From positions 44,112 to 108,111 of the forward strand of contig NZ_FMDM01000019.1 in NCBI RefSeq assembly GCF_900090105.1: a stretch of DNA of 64,000 bases, given 5' to 3'. The DNA comes from Micromonospora humi (GTDB taxonomy: Bacteria; Actinomycetota; Actinomycetes; Mycobacteriales; Micromonosporaceae). This document shows positions 7,910 to 18,833 of the stretch, piece by piece (positions within the stretch are counted from its first letter, which is position 1; each line of letters opens with the position of its first letter). The notes beneath the pieces are model-generated. The model ran no database searches. It was not told the DNA's origin and saw only the letters and a program-made list of their open reading frames with translations. The translations under genes were made by a program, and so were the position numbers.

Positions 7910-9232
7910 TCAGCGGACCGCGCCGACCACCACCCAGGCGCCGGAGCGCAGCCGCAGCAGCAACGCGACCAGCCGCAGCACCACGAACAGCGTCAACCCG
8001 GCCCAGATCCCGCCGAGCCCGAGGTCGAGGCCGTAGGCCAGCCAGATCGCCGGCAGGAACCCGCCGAACGCGGCCACGATGGTGAGGTTGCGCAGGTAGC
8101 GCACGTCGCCGGCGCCGATCAGCACCCCGTCGAGGGCGAACACCACGCCACCGATCGGCTGGAGCGCCACCAGCCAGGGCCAGGCCACCATGGCCTGTTC
8201 GCGTACCTGCGGATCGGAGCTGAACAACGACGGCACCAGACCGGCGCCGGCGGCGATCAGCACCGCGAACGCCACGCCGCACAGGCCGCCGAGCAACGCG
8301 ACGCGGCGCGCGAGGAACCGCGCGCCGGCCGCGTCGCCGGCGCCGAGCGCGGCGCCGACCAGCGCCTGCGCGGCGATCGCGAGGGCGTCCAGCACCAACG
8401 CGGTGAAGAACCAGAGTTGTACGGCGATCTGGTGCGCCCCCACGGCGGCGGCGCCGAAGCGGGCCGCGACCGCGGTGGCGGACAGGAAGCTCGCCTGGAA
8501 CGCGACGCCGCGGACCAGCAGGTCCCGGCCGAGCACCAGCTGCTGCCCGATCACCCGTGGTCGGGGTCGCAGCGCGATCCGCTCCCGCACCAGCGCGGCC
8601 GCGAAGAGGCCACCGGAGAGTGTCTGCGCGACCGCGTTGGCCACGGCGGAACCGACCAGGCCGAGGCCCGCCGGATAGACGAGCAGCGGGCAGAGCAGCG
8701 CGGAGAGCAGGTTGGGGGCGAGCACGAACAGCAGCGGCCGGCGGGTGTCCTGGATGCCCCGCAGCCAGCCGTTGCCGGCGGCCGCGAGCAGCAGGCCGGG
8801 CGCGCCGAGCGCCGCGATCCGCAGCCATCCGGCGGCGGCGTCGGCCACCTCGCCGGGACCGCCGGCGAGGGTACGCGCCAGCGCGCCCCCGCCGAACGCG
8901 ATGGCGACCGCCACCAGCAGCCCGGCGGTCAGCGCCAGCCAGGACGCCTGAACGCCCTCGGCCACCGCGGCGGCCCGGTCGCCGGCGCCGAACCGGCGGG
9001 CCGACCGCCCGGTGGTGCCGTACGCCACGACGGTGCCGATCCACGCGGTGAGCGTCATGACCGTGCCGCCGACGGCGAGCGCGGCGAGCGGCACCCGGCC
9101 CAGGTGACCGACCACCGCGGTGTCGACGAGGACGTAGAGCGGCTCCGCGGCCAGCACCACCAGGGCGGGGAGCGCGAGCGCGGCGATCCGCCGGGGCGAC
9201 ACGGCGGTGGCGGGTGCGACGGTGCTGCTCAT
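7910..9232 (-). CDS. MATE family multidrug/metabolite exporter
   Basis: A polytopic membrane protein of about 440 aa with twelve hydrophobic segments in two pseudo-symmetric halves, as in the MATE (DinF/NorM) family. The N-terminal helix contains ALPALVVLAAEPLYVLVDTA followed by VVGHLGRVPLAALAVGG, a characteristic MATE opening. The central region has AFQASFLSATAVAARFGAA and VGAHQIAVQLWFF, also typical. It probably exports organic cations by Na+ or H+ antiport, but the substrate is unknown. I took ATG 9232; GTG 9250 would add six residues. It is probably independent of truB, from which 56 bp separate it. Confidence 0.92.
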   Translation of the reverse strand: MSSTVAPATAVSPRRIAALALPALVVLAAEPLYVLVDTAVVGHLGRVPLAALAVGGTVMTLTAWIGTVVAYGTTGRSARRFGAGDRAAAVAEGVQASWLALTAGLLVAVAIAFGGGALARTLAGGPGEVADAAAGWLRIAALGAPGLLLAAAGNGWLRGIQDTRRPLLFVLAPNLLSALLCPLLVYPAGLGLVGSAVANAVAQTLSGGLFAAALVRERIALRPRPRVIGQQLVLGRDLLVRGVAFQASFLSATAVAARFGAAAVGAHQIAVQLWFFTALVLDALAIAAQALVGAALGAGDAAGARFLARRVALLGGLCGVAFAVLIAAGAGLVPSLFSSDPQVREQAMVAWPWLVALQPIGGVVFALDGVLIGAGDVRYLRNLTIVAAFGGFLPAIWLAYGLDLGLGGIWAGLTLFVVLRLVALLLRLRSGAWVVVGAVR

Positions 9233-9273
9233 CGCCGCCGATCGTGGCACGCGCCGAGTAAGGGCCGCAACCC

Positions 9274-9789
9274 CTAGGGCTGCTTACCCCACCCCGCCAG
9301 GAAGCGGGCCACGTCCCGCCGGTCGCGCAACCGGCGCACCGGTAGGCCCGGGGCGTAGGCGGCGACGGCTCCCAGCACCCGGGGACGGGAGTGACGCGGG
9401 TAGCGCCAGACGTAGCGCAGGAGGCCGACGTCGACGCGCTCCGGGCAGCCCTCGGGAAGGTCGGGCCGGGGCGCGACGCGGCGGGCCCAGCGGCGACGCA
9501 GCACCCGCACCAGGCACCGCAGCCGGTGCGGCTCGCAGAGCACCAGCAGGTCGGCGCGGGGCAGCCGGAGGTCGAGCGTGCCGGCATAGTTGCCGTCCAT
9601 CACCCAGGCCGGGCGGGCGGCCAGCGCGGCCACCTCGGCGCGGAACTCGTCGCCGGTCGGTGCGACCCAGCCGGGCCGCCAGTAGTGGCGATCGAGGTGG
9701 ATCAGCGGCAGGTCGAGTCGCCGGGCCAGCTCCCCGGCGAGGGTGCTCTTGCCGGCACCGGAGCTGCCGACGACGAGGATGCGGCGCAT
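9274..9789 (-). CDS. P-loop NTPase, adenylate kinase / topology-modulation-like
   Basis: A 171-aa protein beginning at ATG 9789 with MRRILVVGSSGAGKSTLAGE; the P-loop GSSGAGKS is at residues 8-15. The following segments LDLPLIHLDRHYWRPGW and WVMDGNYAGTLDLRLPRADL match the FlaR / 'topology modulation protein' branch of adenylate kinase-like proteins, whose substrates are not established. An extension further upstream would read into the 41-bp repeat region and is unlikely. It lies 41 bp upstream of the MATE gene on the same strand. Confidence 0.82.
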   Translation of the reverse strand: MRRILVVGSSGAGKSTLAGELARRLDLPLIHLDRHYWRPGWVAPTGDEFRAEVAALAARPAWVMDGNYAGTLDLRLPRADLLVLCEPHRLRCLVRVLRRRWARRVAPRPDLPEGCPERVDVGLLRYVWRYPRHSRPRVLGAVAAYAPGLPVRRLRDRRDVARFLAGWGKQP

Positions 9790-9864
9790 CGGGTGACGGT
9801 AGCGCCACCGCTCCCGGGACGTGGCGGCCCGACGCGCGGGCTCCGGCCCGGCGGACACGGCTCC

Positions 9865-9975
9865 CACCGGCGGGCTCGGCCTCCCGCTCACGGAAGCCAG
9901 CTCTGCACCGGCAGGCTCCCGCTCCCGCTCACGGAAACCGACTCCGAACCGGCGGGCTCGGCTCCGCGGTCAGGG
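9865..9975. repeat. 41-bp imperfect tandem repeat, 2.7 copies
   Basis: Units start at 9865, 9906 and 9947, each opening with a version of CACCGGCGGGCTCGGCTCC and containing CTCCCGCTCACGGAA in the first two. The units differ at several bases. The rest of the gap 9790-10118 is GC-rich without any convincing gene or structure. Confidence 0.7.
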
Positions 9976-10118
9976 GGCCGGGCTCAGGTCGGCGGGATGC
10001 GATTCGGGCCGAGATGGTCGCCGGCTTTCGGCGACCGGTGCGGCGGTGACGCCGGCGAGGGGCCGATCACGGTGCCGCGATGCCCCGGCCGGCCGGCGTC
10101 ACCGCCGGACGGCCTGCG

Positions 10119-10217
10119 TCACTGGCGGGTGTCCATCGAGGTCTGCAGCGCGCGACGCATCTGCTCGCGCGCCTCGTCGGTGGTGGTCTCGGTCTGCGGC
10201 TTGCGCTTGCTCGGCAT
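10119..10217 (-). CDS. Small hypothetical protein, 32 aa
   Basis: ATG 10217 opens a 32-codon frame rich in charged residues (MPSKRKPQTETTTDEAREQM...). A clear Shine-Dalgarno GGAAGG lies 6-8 bp upstream. The composition is that of a soluble, partly helical peptide with no signal peptide or membrane segment. The reading frame carries GC-rich third positions like a real gene. I do not recognise a family. The next gene upstream on this strand is the small membrane protein ending at 10550, 330 bp away. Confidence 0.5.
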   Translation of the reverse strand: MPSKRKPQTETTTDEAREQMRRALQTSMDTRQ

Positions 10218-10549
10218 GGAGTGTCCTTCCAGGGTGCGGACCACCGAGACACGGCGGCCCTGCGGGCGTCCGGCGCCCCGTCGTCGACGGCGCGACAACC
10301 GTCACGCCGCGACCGGAGTCGTCGGTCTGCTGCGCGCCCGGCCAGCGGTCCGGGATCACCGGAGCGGCTCGCCTGGCAGCGTGAGCCCGGGTCGGTCTGA
10401 CCCTGGAGAGAGGCGGCGCCGGGTGTGGCACCACCGCCCGTGACCAGCGCCGCGAAGCGCCGATCCCTCACCCAAATTAACGTTCACTTTCCAGATAGTG
10501 CCCACTGTTCCCGCGATGCGGACAGGGCAACCCCTTTTCCGGCGGCGTC
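10218..10549. other. Intergenic gap, nothing certain
   Basis: There is no convincing gene. The stretch 10471-10500 is the only relatively AT-rich patch (around CCCAAATTAACGTTCACTTT). It could hold a promoter for the 32-aa gene, but I cannot fix -35 and -10 boxes. Confidence 0.4.
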
Positions 10550-10762
10550 TCAGCGGGCGAGAAAGTGCCAGCCCAGCCACCACCAGAAGCCGAACAGACC
10601 GATCCGGCCCACCGGCACCGGCCCCACCTCGTAGCGCATGACGAAGGCGCAGACGTCGGCGAGGGACGGGATGCGCGACCCCTCGCGGCGTGCGGCCCAC
10701 TCCACGGCCGCGAACAGCAGCACTGCGGTCAGGAAGCCGCCGATGGCCAGCGCGCGCATCAT
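10550..10762 (-). CDS. Small membrane protein, DUF6186-like
   Basis: A 70-aa protein with a first membrane helix (MRALAIGGFLTAVLLFAAVEW), a short polar segment REGSRIPSLADVCAFVMRYE, and a second hydrophobic end (GLFGFWWWLGWHFLAR). This matches, as far as I can recall, the small DUF6186-type actinobacterial family; the function is unknown. Its ATGATG start overlaps the stop of the upstream gene by 4 bp, so the two are translationally coupled and likely act together in the membrane. Confidence 0.7.
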   Translation of the reverse strand: MMRALAIGGFLTAVLLFAAVEWAARREGSRIPSLADVCAFVMRYEVGPVPVGRIGLFGFWWWLGWHFLAR

Positions 10763-11166
10763 CGGCGCACCAGTCCCCAGAACGCCGCCAGCCAGGCGAA
10801 CCAGGCCGCCGAGCGGGCCAGGTGGTCCTCGAGCAGCGGGTCGGCCAGCCGGGAGAACGTGGGAAACTCGTCGCCCACGGACAGCACGAAGGTGGCCCCC
10901 TCGAAGACCCCGAAGACGGTGACCGGCAGCAGCCACCACAGCGCGGCCGAGGACAGCCGACGTGGCGCCGGACGCCGGGGAACCCGGTTGCTCAGGCCGA
11001 CCCAGATCAGCCCCCCGCCGGTGCCGAGGATGTAGAGGTTCGCCGCGGTCGAGAACGACGGCAGTTGACCACCGACCAGCGAAAGGCAGATCAGCACCGG
11101 TACGGAGACGACCGGCCGGTCCCAGACCCGGGGCGCCTCGGCGGTGAGCTCGGGGGGATGATCCAT
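10759..11166 (-). CDS. Hypothetical membrane protein coupled to the DUF6186-like gene
   Basis: ATG 11166 gives a 135-aa protein starting MDHPPELTAEAPRVWDRP. Hydrophobic segments lie at about residues 20-60 (two), 75-97 and 115-133, so about four membrane helices. The charged loop NRVPRRPAPRRLSS lies between helices 2 and 3. A longer in-frame upstream extension covers the next gene's terminator and is not credible. Its last codons overlap the next gene by 4 bp. No family recognised; the pair looks like a two-gene operon of unknown function. Confidence 0.7.
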   Translation of the reverse strand: MDHPPELTAEAPRVWDRPVVSVPVLICLSLVGGQLPSFSTAANLYILGTGGGLIWVGLSNRVPRRPAPRRLSSAALWWLLPVTVFGVFEGATFVLSVGDEFPTFSRLADPLLEDHLARSAAWFAWLAAFWGLVRR

Positions 11167-11234
11167 CACCCGATTGTCCCCAGCGTGACGTAAGGCGGGA
11201 AGGCCGGCACGCCTCGTGATTGCCGCGAAACGCA

Positions 11235-11269
11235 GAAGGCCGGCACCCGTCGTTCGGGTGCCGGCCTTC
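11235..11269 (-). terminator. Strong hairpin terminator after the secreted lysozyme-like gene
   Basis: A perfect 15-bp stem (11235-11249 with 11255-11269) and the 5-nt loop TCGTT, starting 10 bp past the stop codon at 11280 on the minus strand. Confidence 0.85.
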
Positions 11270-11279
11270 ACGTGTGTGC

Positions 11280-11828
11280 TTACTTGGTCCAGTGCTGGTT
11301 GACGAGGTCGGTGGCCTGCTTCTCCCACTGGGCGTAGGCGTCCGGGTAGGCCGAGACCTGCACGGTCTGGGCGGCCTTGGTCAGCGGCATGTCCTGCCAG
11401 CCGTCGACCTGCTTCAGCCCCTTGAGGAACGCCAGGGTGGAGTACTCGGGGTCGGTGATCTGCTCCGGGCTGCCCCAACCGCTGGAGGGGCGCTGCTGGA
11501 ACAGGCCCAGCGAGTCGTGGTCATTGCGGTCGCCGAGGTGGCCCAGGTTCTCCAGCTTCGACTCCTGCAGGGCGGTGGCGATCGAGACGACCGCGGCGCG
11601 CTCGGGCAGGCCGGCCTTCTTCGTCGCGGCGATGATCGCCTTGACGTTGGCGGTCTGCTCGTCATTCAGCGCGATGGTGGACTGCTCACCCTGCACACTC
11701 GCCACCGCGACCGGCGTGGTGCCGGCGTGGGCGGGCTCGGCGTGCGCGGCGATCGGACCGGCGAACACACCACCGGTAAAGGCCAGACCGGCAACACCCA
11801 GGATGCTCTTACGCAGGATCGTGTTCAT
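11280..11828 (-). CDS. Secreted lysozyme/transglycosylase-like protein
   Basis: A 182-aa exported protein. The Sec signal peptide is MNTILRKSILGVAGLAFTGG followed by a small-residue region ending AAHA, with probable cleavage near residue 30. The mature part contains ERAAVVSIATALQESKLENL, in which the Glu of ALQESKL sits where soluble transglycosylase-like folds keep their catalytic Glu, and DHDSLGLFQQRPSSGWG, a typical companion motif. It probably acts on peptidoglycan, but this is inference. It is a single gene with its own terminator. The 700-bp upstream region is long, so regulation there is possible. Confidence 0.8.
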   Translation of the reverse strand: MNTILRKSILGVAGLAFTGGVFAGPIAAHAEPAHAGTTPVAVASVQGEQSTIALNDEQTANVKAIIAATKKAGLPERAAVVSIATALQESKLENLGHLGDRNDHDSLGLFQQRPSSGWGSPEQITDPEYSTLAFLKGLKQVDGWQDMPLTKAAQTVQVSAYPDAYAQWEKQATDLVNQHWTK

Positions 11829-12529
11829 GGTGGGGGCTCCATTCGGGGGTCGACGCACCCCGTCGGGGGGACGGGGGTGCGGGGGCACCGTCAGGCGCTC
11901 AGAAGACTGGGGGATCCGGCATGCTCGCGGGGCAGGACGCTGCCTCGTCGCGGGTGCCGGGAGTGTGTGTAACGACCGGGCGGCCACCGTCATTCCCTCG
12001 GGGGCGGGGCCGGCGGCGCGCCGGGGCGCGCCCACCTTCCTCGGCCGGTCACGGGGATACAACGCCGGGCCCCCGCCGGCCATTCCGCCGCCAGGGTGCC
12101 ACCGACCACCGCCGAACCGGACATCCCGCCCACCCGGCACGCCGGGGTGCGACACCACAGCCGTCCGGACGCCCGACCGCTCGGCCCTGACCGGAGCATC
12201 CCGACGCCGCAGACACCCATCACGTTCCACCCGCCGGCCGCAGACCTCGCGGGTGGAACGGCATGGGTGCCTCAAGTGCAACCAGACACCCGTAGCGTTC
12301 CACCCGCCGACCACAGACCTCGCGGGTGGAACGGCATGGGTGCCTCAAGTGCAACCAGACACCCGTAGCGTTCCACCCGCCGGCCCGGCGCAGCCTCGGG
12401 CCTCGCCAGAGCCGGGGACAGGAACGCATGGACTCCTGCGCCTCGGCCGGCAGGCGACGACTGAAGCGCCACCTTCACTGCTACCGCTGGACTCGACTAC
12501 GCCCGGGGCAGCGCCCGACCGGCGCGAGT
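11829..12529. other. 700-bp intergenic region upstream of the secreted protein gene
   Basis: No gene is supported here. The part next to 11828 is the leader of the secreted protein gene and is rich in C-runs. On the minus strand GTTACACACACTCC near 11965 is the only promoter-like AT-rich patch. The part 12223-12385 is a tandem repeat (separate entry). I found no recognisable riboswitch. Confidence 0.5.
12223..12385. repeat. 73-bp tandem repeat with internal hairpins
   Basis: Two nearly identical 73-bp units (12223-12295, 12296-12368) and the start of a third (12369-12385). Each complete unit carries an inverted repeat, GTTCCACCCGC paired with GCGGGTGGAAC across a 14-nt loop. A degenerate piece of a preceding unit (CAGACACCCATCA) lies at about 12210. 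The two units differ at two positions only, both in the loop. Confidence 0.85.
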
Positions 12530-13615
12530 TCAGGCGCGGGGAATCAGCACGGCGGTGGGGAGGGCGGCGCGGATGCCTGCCACCACGGCGTCGATCGGGC
12601 CGCGACCGGTGAAGCCGGCCGCGAACCGGTGCCCGCCGCCGCCGAGCCCCACGGCCACCCGGCTCACGTCGACCGCGCCCTTGCTGCGCAGCGAGACCGC
12701 CCACTCGGCCTCCCCGGACTGCTTGACCACACAGCTCACATCGGCCTCCGCGGTGCAGCGAACGGAGTCGATCAGCGCCTCCAGCACGTACGCCGGTTGG
12801 TCGTGGCGGGCCAGGTCGTCGTGGGTCGCGTACGTCCAGACCAGGCCGTGCCCGGCGGCGGCCGCCGGTTCGAGCGTGGCCCGGCCGAGCACCTCGCCGA
12901 AGAGCCGGACGGCGCCGAACGGGCGGGTGTCGAACACCTGCCGGGAGATGTCGCCCGGCCGGATGCCGGTGGCCAGCAGACGCGCGGCCATCTCGTGCAC
13001 GGCGGGGGTGGTCGCCTCGAAGCGGAACGAGCCGGTGTCGGTGGTCAGCGCCACGTAGAGGCCGGTCGCCGTCGGAGCGTCCACCGTCACCCCGAGCCGG
13101 TCCAGCAGCCCCAGGGCCACCACGGAGGTGGCCGCCGCGTGCGGGTCGACCAGGTTGACGGTGCCGAAGCCGGTGTTCGAGGCGTGGTGGTCGAGCACCA
13201 GCGCCGTGCCCGCGGTGGCCAGCCGGTCGGCCAGGTCACCGAGCCGGGACTCGCTCGCCGCGTCGAAGCAGATCACCAGGTCCGGGTCCGGGTAGGCGTC
13301 GTCCTGCGACACCAGCAGCTCCACGCCGGGCAGCCAGCGGAACGGCTCGGGCACGCCCGCCGGGCCGGGGAACGTGGCCTGGAGCTGACGTACGCCGAGC
13401 CGGCGCAGGCCCAACGCGAAGCCGAGCATGCTCCCGAGCGCGTCCCCGTCCGGGTTGACGTGGCAGATGAGCAGCACCCGCGCGTCGGCGCGGAGGTCGC
13501 GTACCGCCGCGACGGCGGCCGCCCAGTCGGCGTCGGTGGGACCGCCCGCCGCGGCGTCGTCAGGCCCGGCGGCGGCCGGCGCACCGGCCTCGGCGTCCTC
13601 GACGGCCTCGGTCAC
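12530..13615 (-). CDS. nrnA: DHH-family bifunctional oligoribonuclease / PAP phosphatase NrnA
   Basis: This enzyme degrades very short RNA oligonucleotides and may also hydrolyse 3'-phosphoadenosine 5'-phosphate. The N-terminal DHH domain shows LICHVNPDGDALGSMLG, with the metal-binding Asp residues, a second Asp in LVICFDAASESRLG, and VLDHHASN. The C-terminal DHHA1 domain ends with GLGGGGHRFAAGFTG. The length of 361 aa is slightly above average because of an Ala/Gly-rich N-terminus of about 25 residues. The GTG start overlaps the end of rbfA by 4 bp, the standard actinobacterial rbfA-nrnA coupling. Confidence 0.93.
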   Translation of the reverse strand: MTEAVEDAEAGAPAAAGPDDAAAGGPTDADWAAAVAAVRDLRADARVLLICHVNPDGDALGSMLGFALGLRRLGVRQLQATFPGPAGVPEPFRWLPGVELLVSQDDAYPDPDLVICFDAASESRLGDLADRLATAGTALVLDHHASNTGFGTVNLVDPHAAATSVVALGLLDRLGVTVDAPTATGLYVALTTDTGSFRFEATTPAVHEMAARLLATGIRPGDISRQVFDTRPFGAVRLFGEVLGRATLEPAAAAGHGLVWTYATHDDLARHDQPAYVLEALIDSVRCTAEADVSCVVKQSGEAEWAVSLRSKGAVDVSRVAVGLGGGGHRFAAGFTGRGPIDAVVAGIRAALPTAVLIPRA

Positions 13616-14100
13616 CGCCGGTCGCCGCCGCGCGGCTCGTCGTCCGTCGACGACGCGCCCTCGGCCGGCTCGTCCTCGTCGTCCTCCTCCACCCGGTACG
13701 GCTGGGCGTCGCCCGCGTAGGCGGCCTTGGCGGCCAGCCGCTGCACCTCGGCGTCGGCGGAGCGGGCGGCGGTGAGCAGGTCGTCGATGTGCTTGACCTG
13801 GTTCTGCACGTCGTCGAGGACGAAGGTCAGCGTCGGCGAGTGCCGCAGCCCGAGCGCCTTGCCGACCGTGCTGCGCAGCATGCCCTTGGCGCTCTCCAGC
13901 GCGGCGGCGGTGCTCGCCTGGGCCGCCGCGTCGCCGAGCACCGTGTAGAAGACGGTGGCGTCGCGCAGGTCGGCGGTGATCCGGGCGTCGGTGATCGTGA
14001 TCATGCCGAGCCGGGGGTCCTTGATCTGGCTCCGCACCACCGACGCGACGAGTTCACGGACGCGCTCCGCGTGCCGGCGTACCTTGGCCGGATCCGACAT
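13612..14100 (-). CDS. rbfA: 30S ribosome-binding factor RbfA
   Basis: This factor assists late maturation of the 16S rRNA 5' end. ATG 14100 gives MSDPAKVRRHAERVRELVAS. The KH-like core contains IKDPRLGMITITDARITADL, ATVFYTVLG and GLRHSPTLTFVLDD. The last 35 residues form an acidic tail (EEDDEDEPAEGASST...) beyond the usual core, giving 162 aa. An in-frame extension to 14205 is rejected because ATG 14100 matches the family start. It overlaps nrnA by 4 bp. Confidence 0.95.
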   Translation of the reverse strand: MSDPAKVRRHAERVRELVASVVRSQIKDPRLGMITITDARITADLRDATVFYTVLGDAAAQASTAAALESAKGMLRSTVGKALGLRHSPTLTFVLDDVQNQVKHIDDLLTAARSADAEVQRLAAKAAYAGDAQPYRVEEDDEDEPAEGASSTDDEPRGGDRR

Positions 14101-14280
14101 GTCCCCCACCTCCACGATCACTGTTCCTACGACCCCGGCGCGCCTGACGCCGCGATCGGGAAACCGCCGGCCGGGGACGGGCTGCGCCCGGGCCCGACCG
14201 CCCAACGTCCGAGAACATTACCCGCGCCCCACGGGGCGGCGCGCGGCACGGCCGGGCTGCCGCGCGACGCGCCGACGGTG

Positions 14281-14583
14281 TCAGTCGTCCGCGCCGTGCA
14301 GGCGGCGGCGCACCGACAGCAGCTCGGTCTCCGGGCGGGCGGCGACCAGCCGCTCGCAGGAGTCGAGCACCTCACGGACGTGCGCCGGTTCGGCGGCCAC
14401 CACGGCCACCCCGATCTCGGCCCGGCCGTGCAGGTCGAGCGCCCCGACCTCGGCGGCCGAGACCTCGAACTTGCGCAGCGCGGCGATGATCGGCCGGACG
14501 TAGGACCGCTTGGCCTTCAGGGAGCGGGAGTCGCCCGGGAGCAACAGGTCGAACAACGCGGTTCCGGTATACACGGCGAGCAA
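14281..14583 (-). CDS. DUF503 (YlxP-like) protein
   Basis: A 100-aa protein, MLAVYTGTALFDLLLPGDSR followed by SLKAKRSYVRPIIAALRKFEV, the conserved DUF503 opening. It continues with SAAEVGALDLHGRAEIGVAVVA and ends with a charged stretch. The family lies between infB and rbfA in many Gram-positive genomes and is exactly there in this window. Its biochemical function is unknown to me; proximity suggests a role in translation or ribosome assembly. Confidence 0.9.
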   Translation of the reverse strand: MLAVYTGTALFDLLLPGDSRSLKAKRSYVRPIIAALRKFEVSAAEVGALDLHGRAEIGVAVVAAEPAHVREVLDSCERLVAARPETELLSVRRRLHGADD

Positions 14584-14616
14584 CGGTACGCGGCGCGCGG
14601 TTCACGTGGCACCCGA

Positions 14617-15657
14617 TTACGGCGCGACCGCGACCAGCACGTCCCGCTCGATGGCCTGGTCGACCCGGTGGGCGAGGTCCCGCCAGCCGGGCCCGTCGAC
14701 CACCCGCAGGCCGGCGGCGGTCAACACCGCCTCCGCCTCGGCGCGCGGCGCCACGTGCGTGTTCCAGGACAGCCCCAGGGCGCCGCCCGGGCGCAGCAGC
14801 TCACGCCACACCGGTACGGCGGCGGCGAGCAGCTCCAGTGGGCTGCGGGACAGGCCCTGGCCAGTGCGGCTGCCGTGCGCCACTCCGTACGGGGCGTCGG
14901 TGACGATCACGTCGGCGCACCGGGGGCGCAGCACCTCGCGGGCCCGGGTGGTGTCGGTGTTCAGCACGACGACCCGCTGGGTGACGCCGGCCCGGTGCGC
15001 GTCCTTCGACGGCGAGAGCACCGCCTCGAAACGTCGGGCGACCAGCTTGCGGTCCCGGCGCACCGACGTGGTCTCCGCGGTGTGCTTGAGTCGCTTGCGG
15101 CGCAGCCAGGTGCGCAGGAACCCGGCGTACGCCTCCACGTCCTGGCTGTCGCGTTCGACGCCGATGCCGTCGTGGCCGTACATGAGCGCCTGGTTGAGCG
15201 TGGTGCCCCGGCCGCAGAGCGGGTCCAGCACCACGAGCCCGCCGTCGAGCATCCGGGGCGCGGCGGCGGAGGCGAGCAGCGTGACGTTGAGCAGCAGCCG
15301 GGTGAACTGCTCGTTGGTCTTCCCGGCGTACTTGGGGATGGTGATCAGGTCCGAGTCGTACGCGGCCAGCGGGTGCAGCGGCACCGGCCGGAGCAGGTCG
15401 CCGACCCGTTCGAAGAGCGCGTACGCCGCCGACAGGTTCGCCAGGTGGGCCAGGTCCCGGGTGCCGAGGCCGGGTTCGGGCGCGGTGAAGGTCAGGTAGT
15501 CGACCCCGCCGATCCGGGTGACGTCGACGTCGCCCGGCGCCACCTCGAGCACGCCCGAGCGGGCGAACACGGTCAGTTCGGCGCGGGCCAGCCGGACGGC
15601 CGCGTCGGCGTAGACGCGGTTGGCGGAGGGGGCGAGGAGCAGTGCGTACCCGATCAC
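14617..15657 (-). CDS. TRM11-family SAM-dependent RNA/DNA methyltransferase
   Basis: GTG 15657 opens a 346-aa protein. The N-terminal part (about 1-150) resembles the THUMP-like region of TRM11/TrmG10 enzymes. The Rossmann-type catalytic domain follows: motif I LDPLCGRGTTLNQAL, acidic ribose contact in GIGVERD, and motif IV VIVTDAPYGVAHGS, a DxPY variant of the N/D-P-P-Y/F tetrad used by amino-methyltransferases. Probably it methylates tRNA guanine N2, but this is inference from family. It separates DUF503 from infB, where these two are often adjacent. Confidence 0.85.
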   Translation of the reverse strand: MIGYALLLAPSANRVYADAAVRLARAELTVFARSGVLEVAPGDVDVTRIGGVDYLTFTAPEPGLGTRDLAHLANLSAAYALFERVGDLLRPVPLHPLAAYDSDLITIPKYAGKTNEQFTRLLLNVTLLASAAAPRMLDGGLVVLDPLCGRGTTLNQALMYGHDGIGVERDSQDVEAYAGFLRTWLRRKRLKHTAETTSVRRDRKLVARRFEAVLSPSKDAHRAGVTQRVVVLNTDTTRAREVLRPRCADVIVTDAPYGVAHGSRTGQGLSRSPLELLAAAVPVWRELLRPGGALGLSWNTHVAPRAEAEAVLTAAGLRVVDGPGWRDLAHRVDQAIERDVLVAVAP

Positions 15658-15687
15658 GCCGGAGATTGTCGCAGCCTGCGGAAACGG

Positions 15688-15719
15688 CGACGGCCGGGAC
15701 CCGAAGGCCCCGGCCGTCG
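15688..15719 (-). terminator. Hairpin after infB
   Basis: Arms CGACGGCCGGG (15688-15698) and CCCGGCCGTCG (15709-15719) pair perfectly across a 10-nt loop. The structure lies 19 bp beyond the infB stop on the minus strand and before the methyltransferase start. Confidence 0.65.
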
Positions 15720-15737
15720 ACCGTCGTGCACATCACC

Positions 15738-18740
<3,003 letters not shown>

Positions 18741-18833
18741 TGCACTCCTCACTCCGAGGTCGTGCGGGCAGCACCCGCAGCGACCTCACTCGTGCACTTG
18801 AAGCCTGGTCATTTCTGCGACTTCATCGTGTGC

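Noticed and set aside
6969..9587. 872-aa fusion of TruB with an upstream frame
   Set aside because: The part before GTG 7853 is antisense-like low-complexity sequence lying out of frame over the MATE gene. TruB has its normal start at 7853.
11829..12200. c-di-AMP (ydaO-type) riboswitch before the secreted lysozyme-like gene
   Set aside because: Such riboswitches precede cell-wall hydrolase genes in actinobacteria, so I looked for the conserved GGGGGA-ACC-type core on the minus strand, but found only C-runs and no matching structure.
12223..12385. CRISPR-like array
   Set aside because: The units are directly adjacent with a period of 73 bp and no variable spacers; each unit has its own hairpin. 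No cas genes are near.
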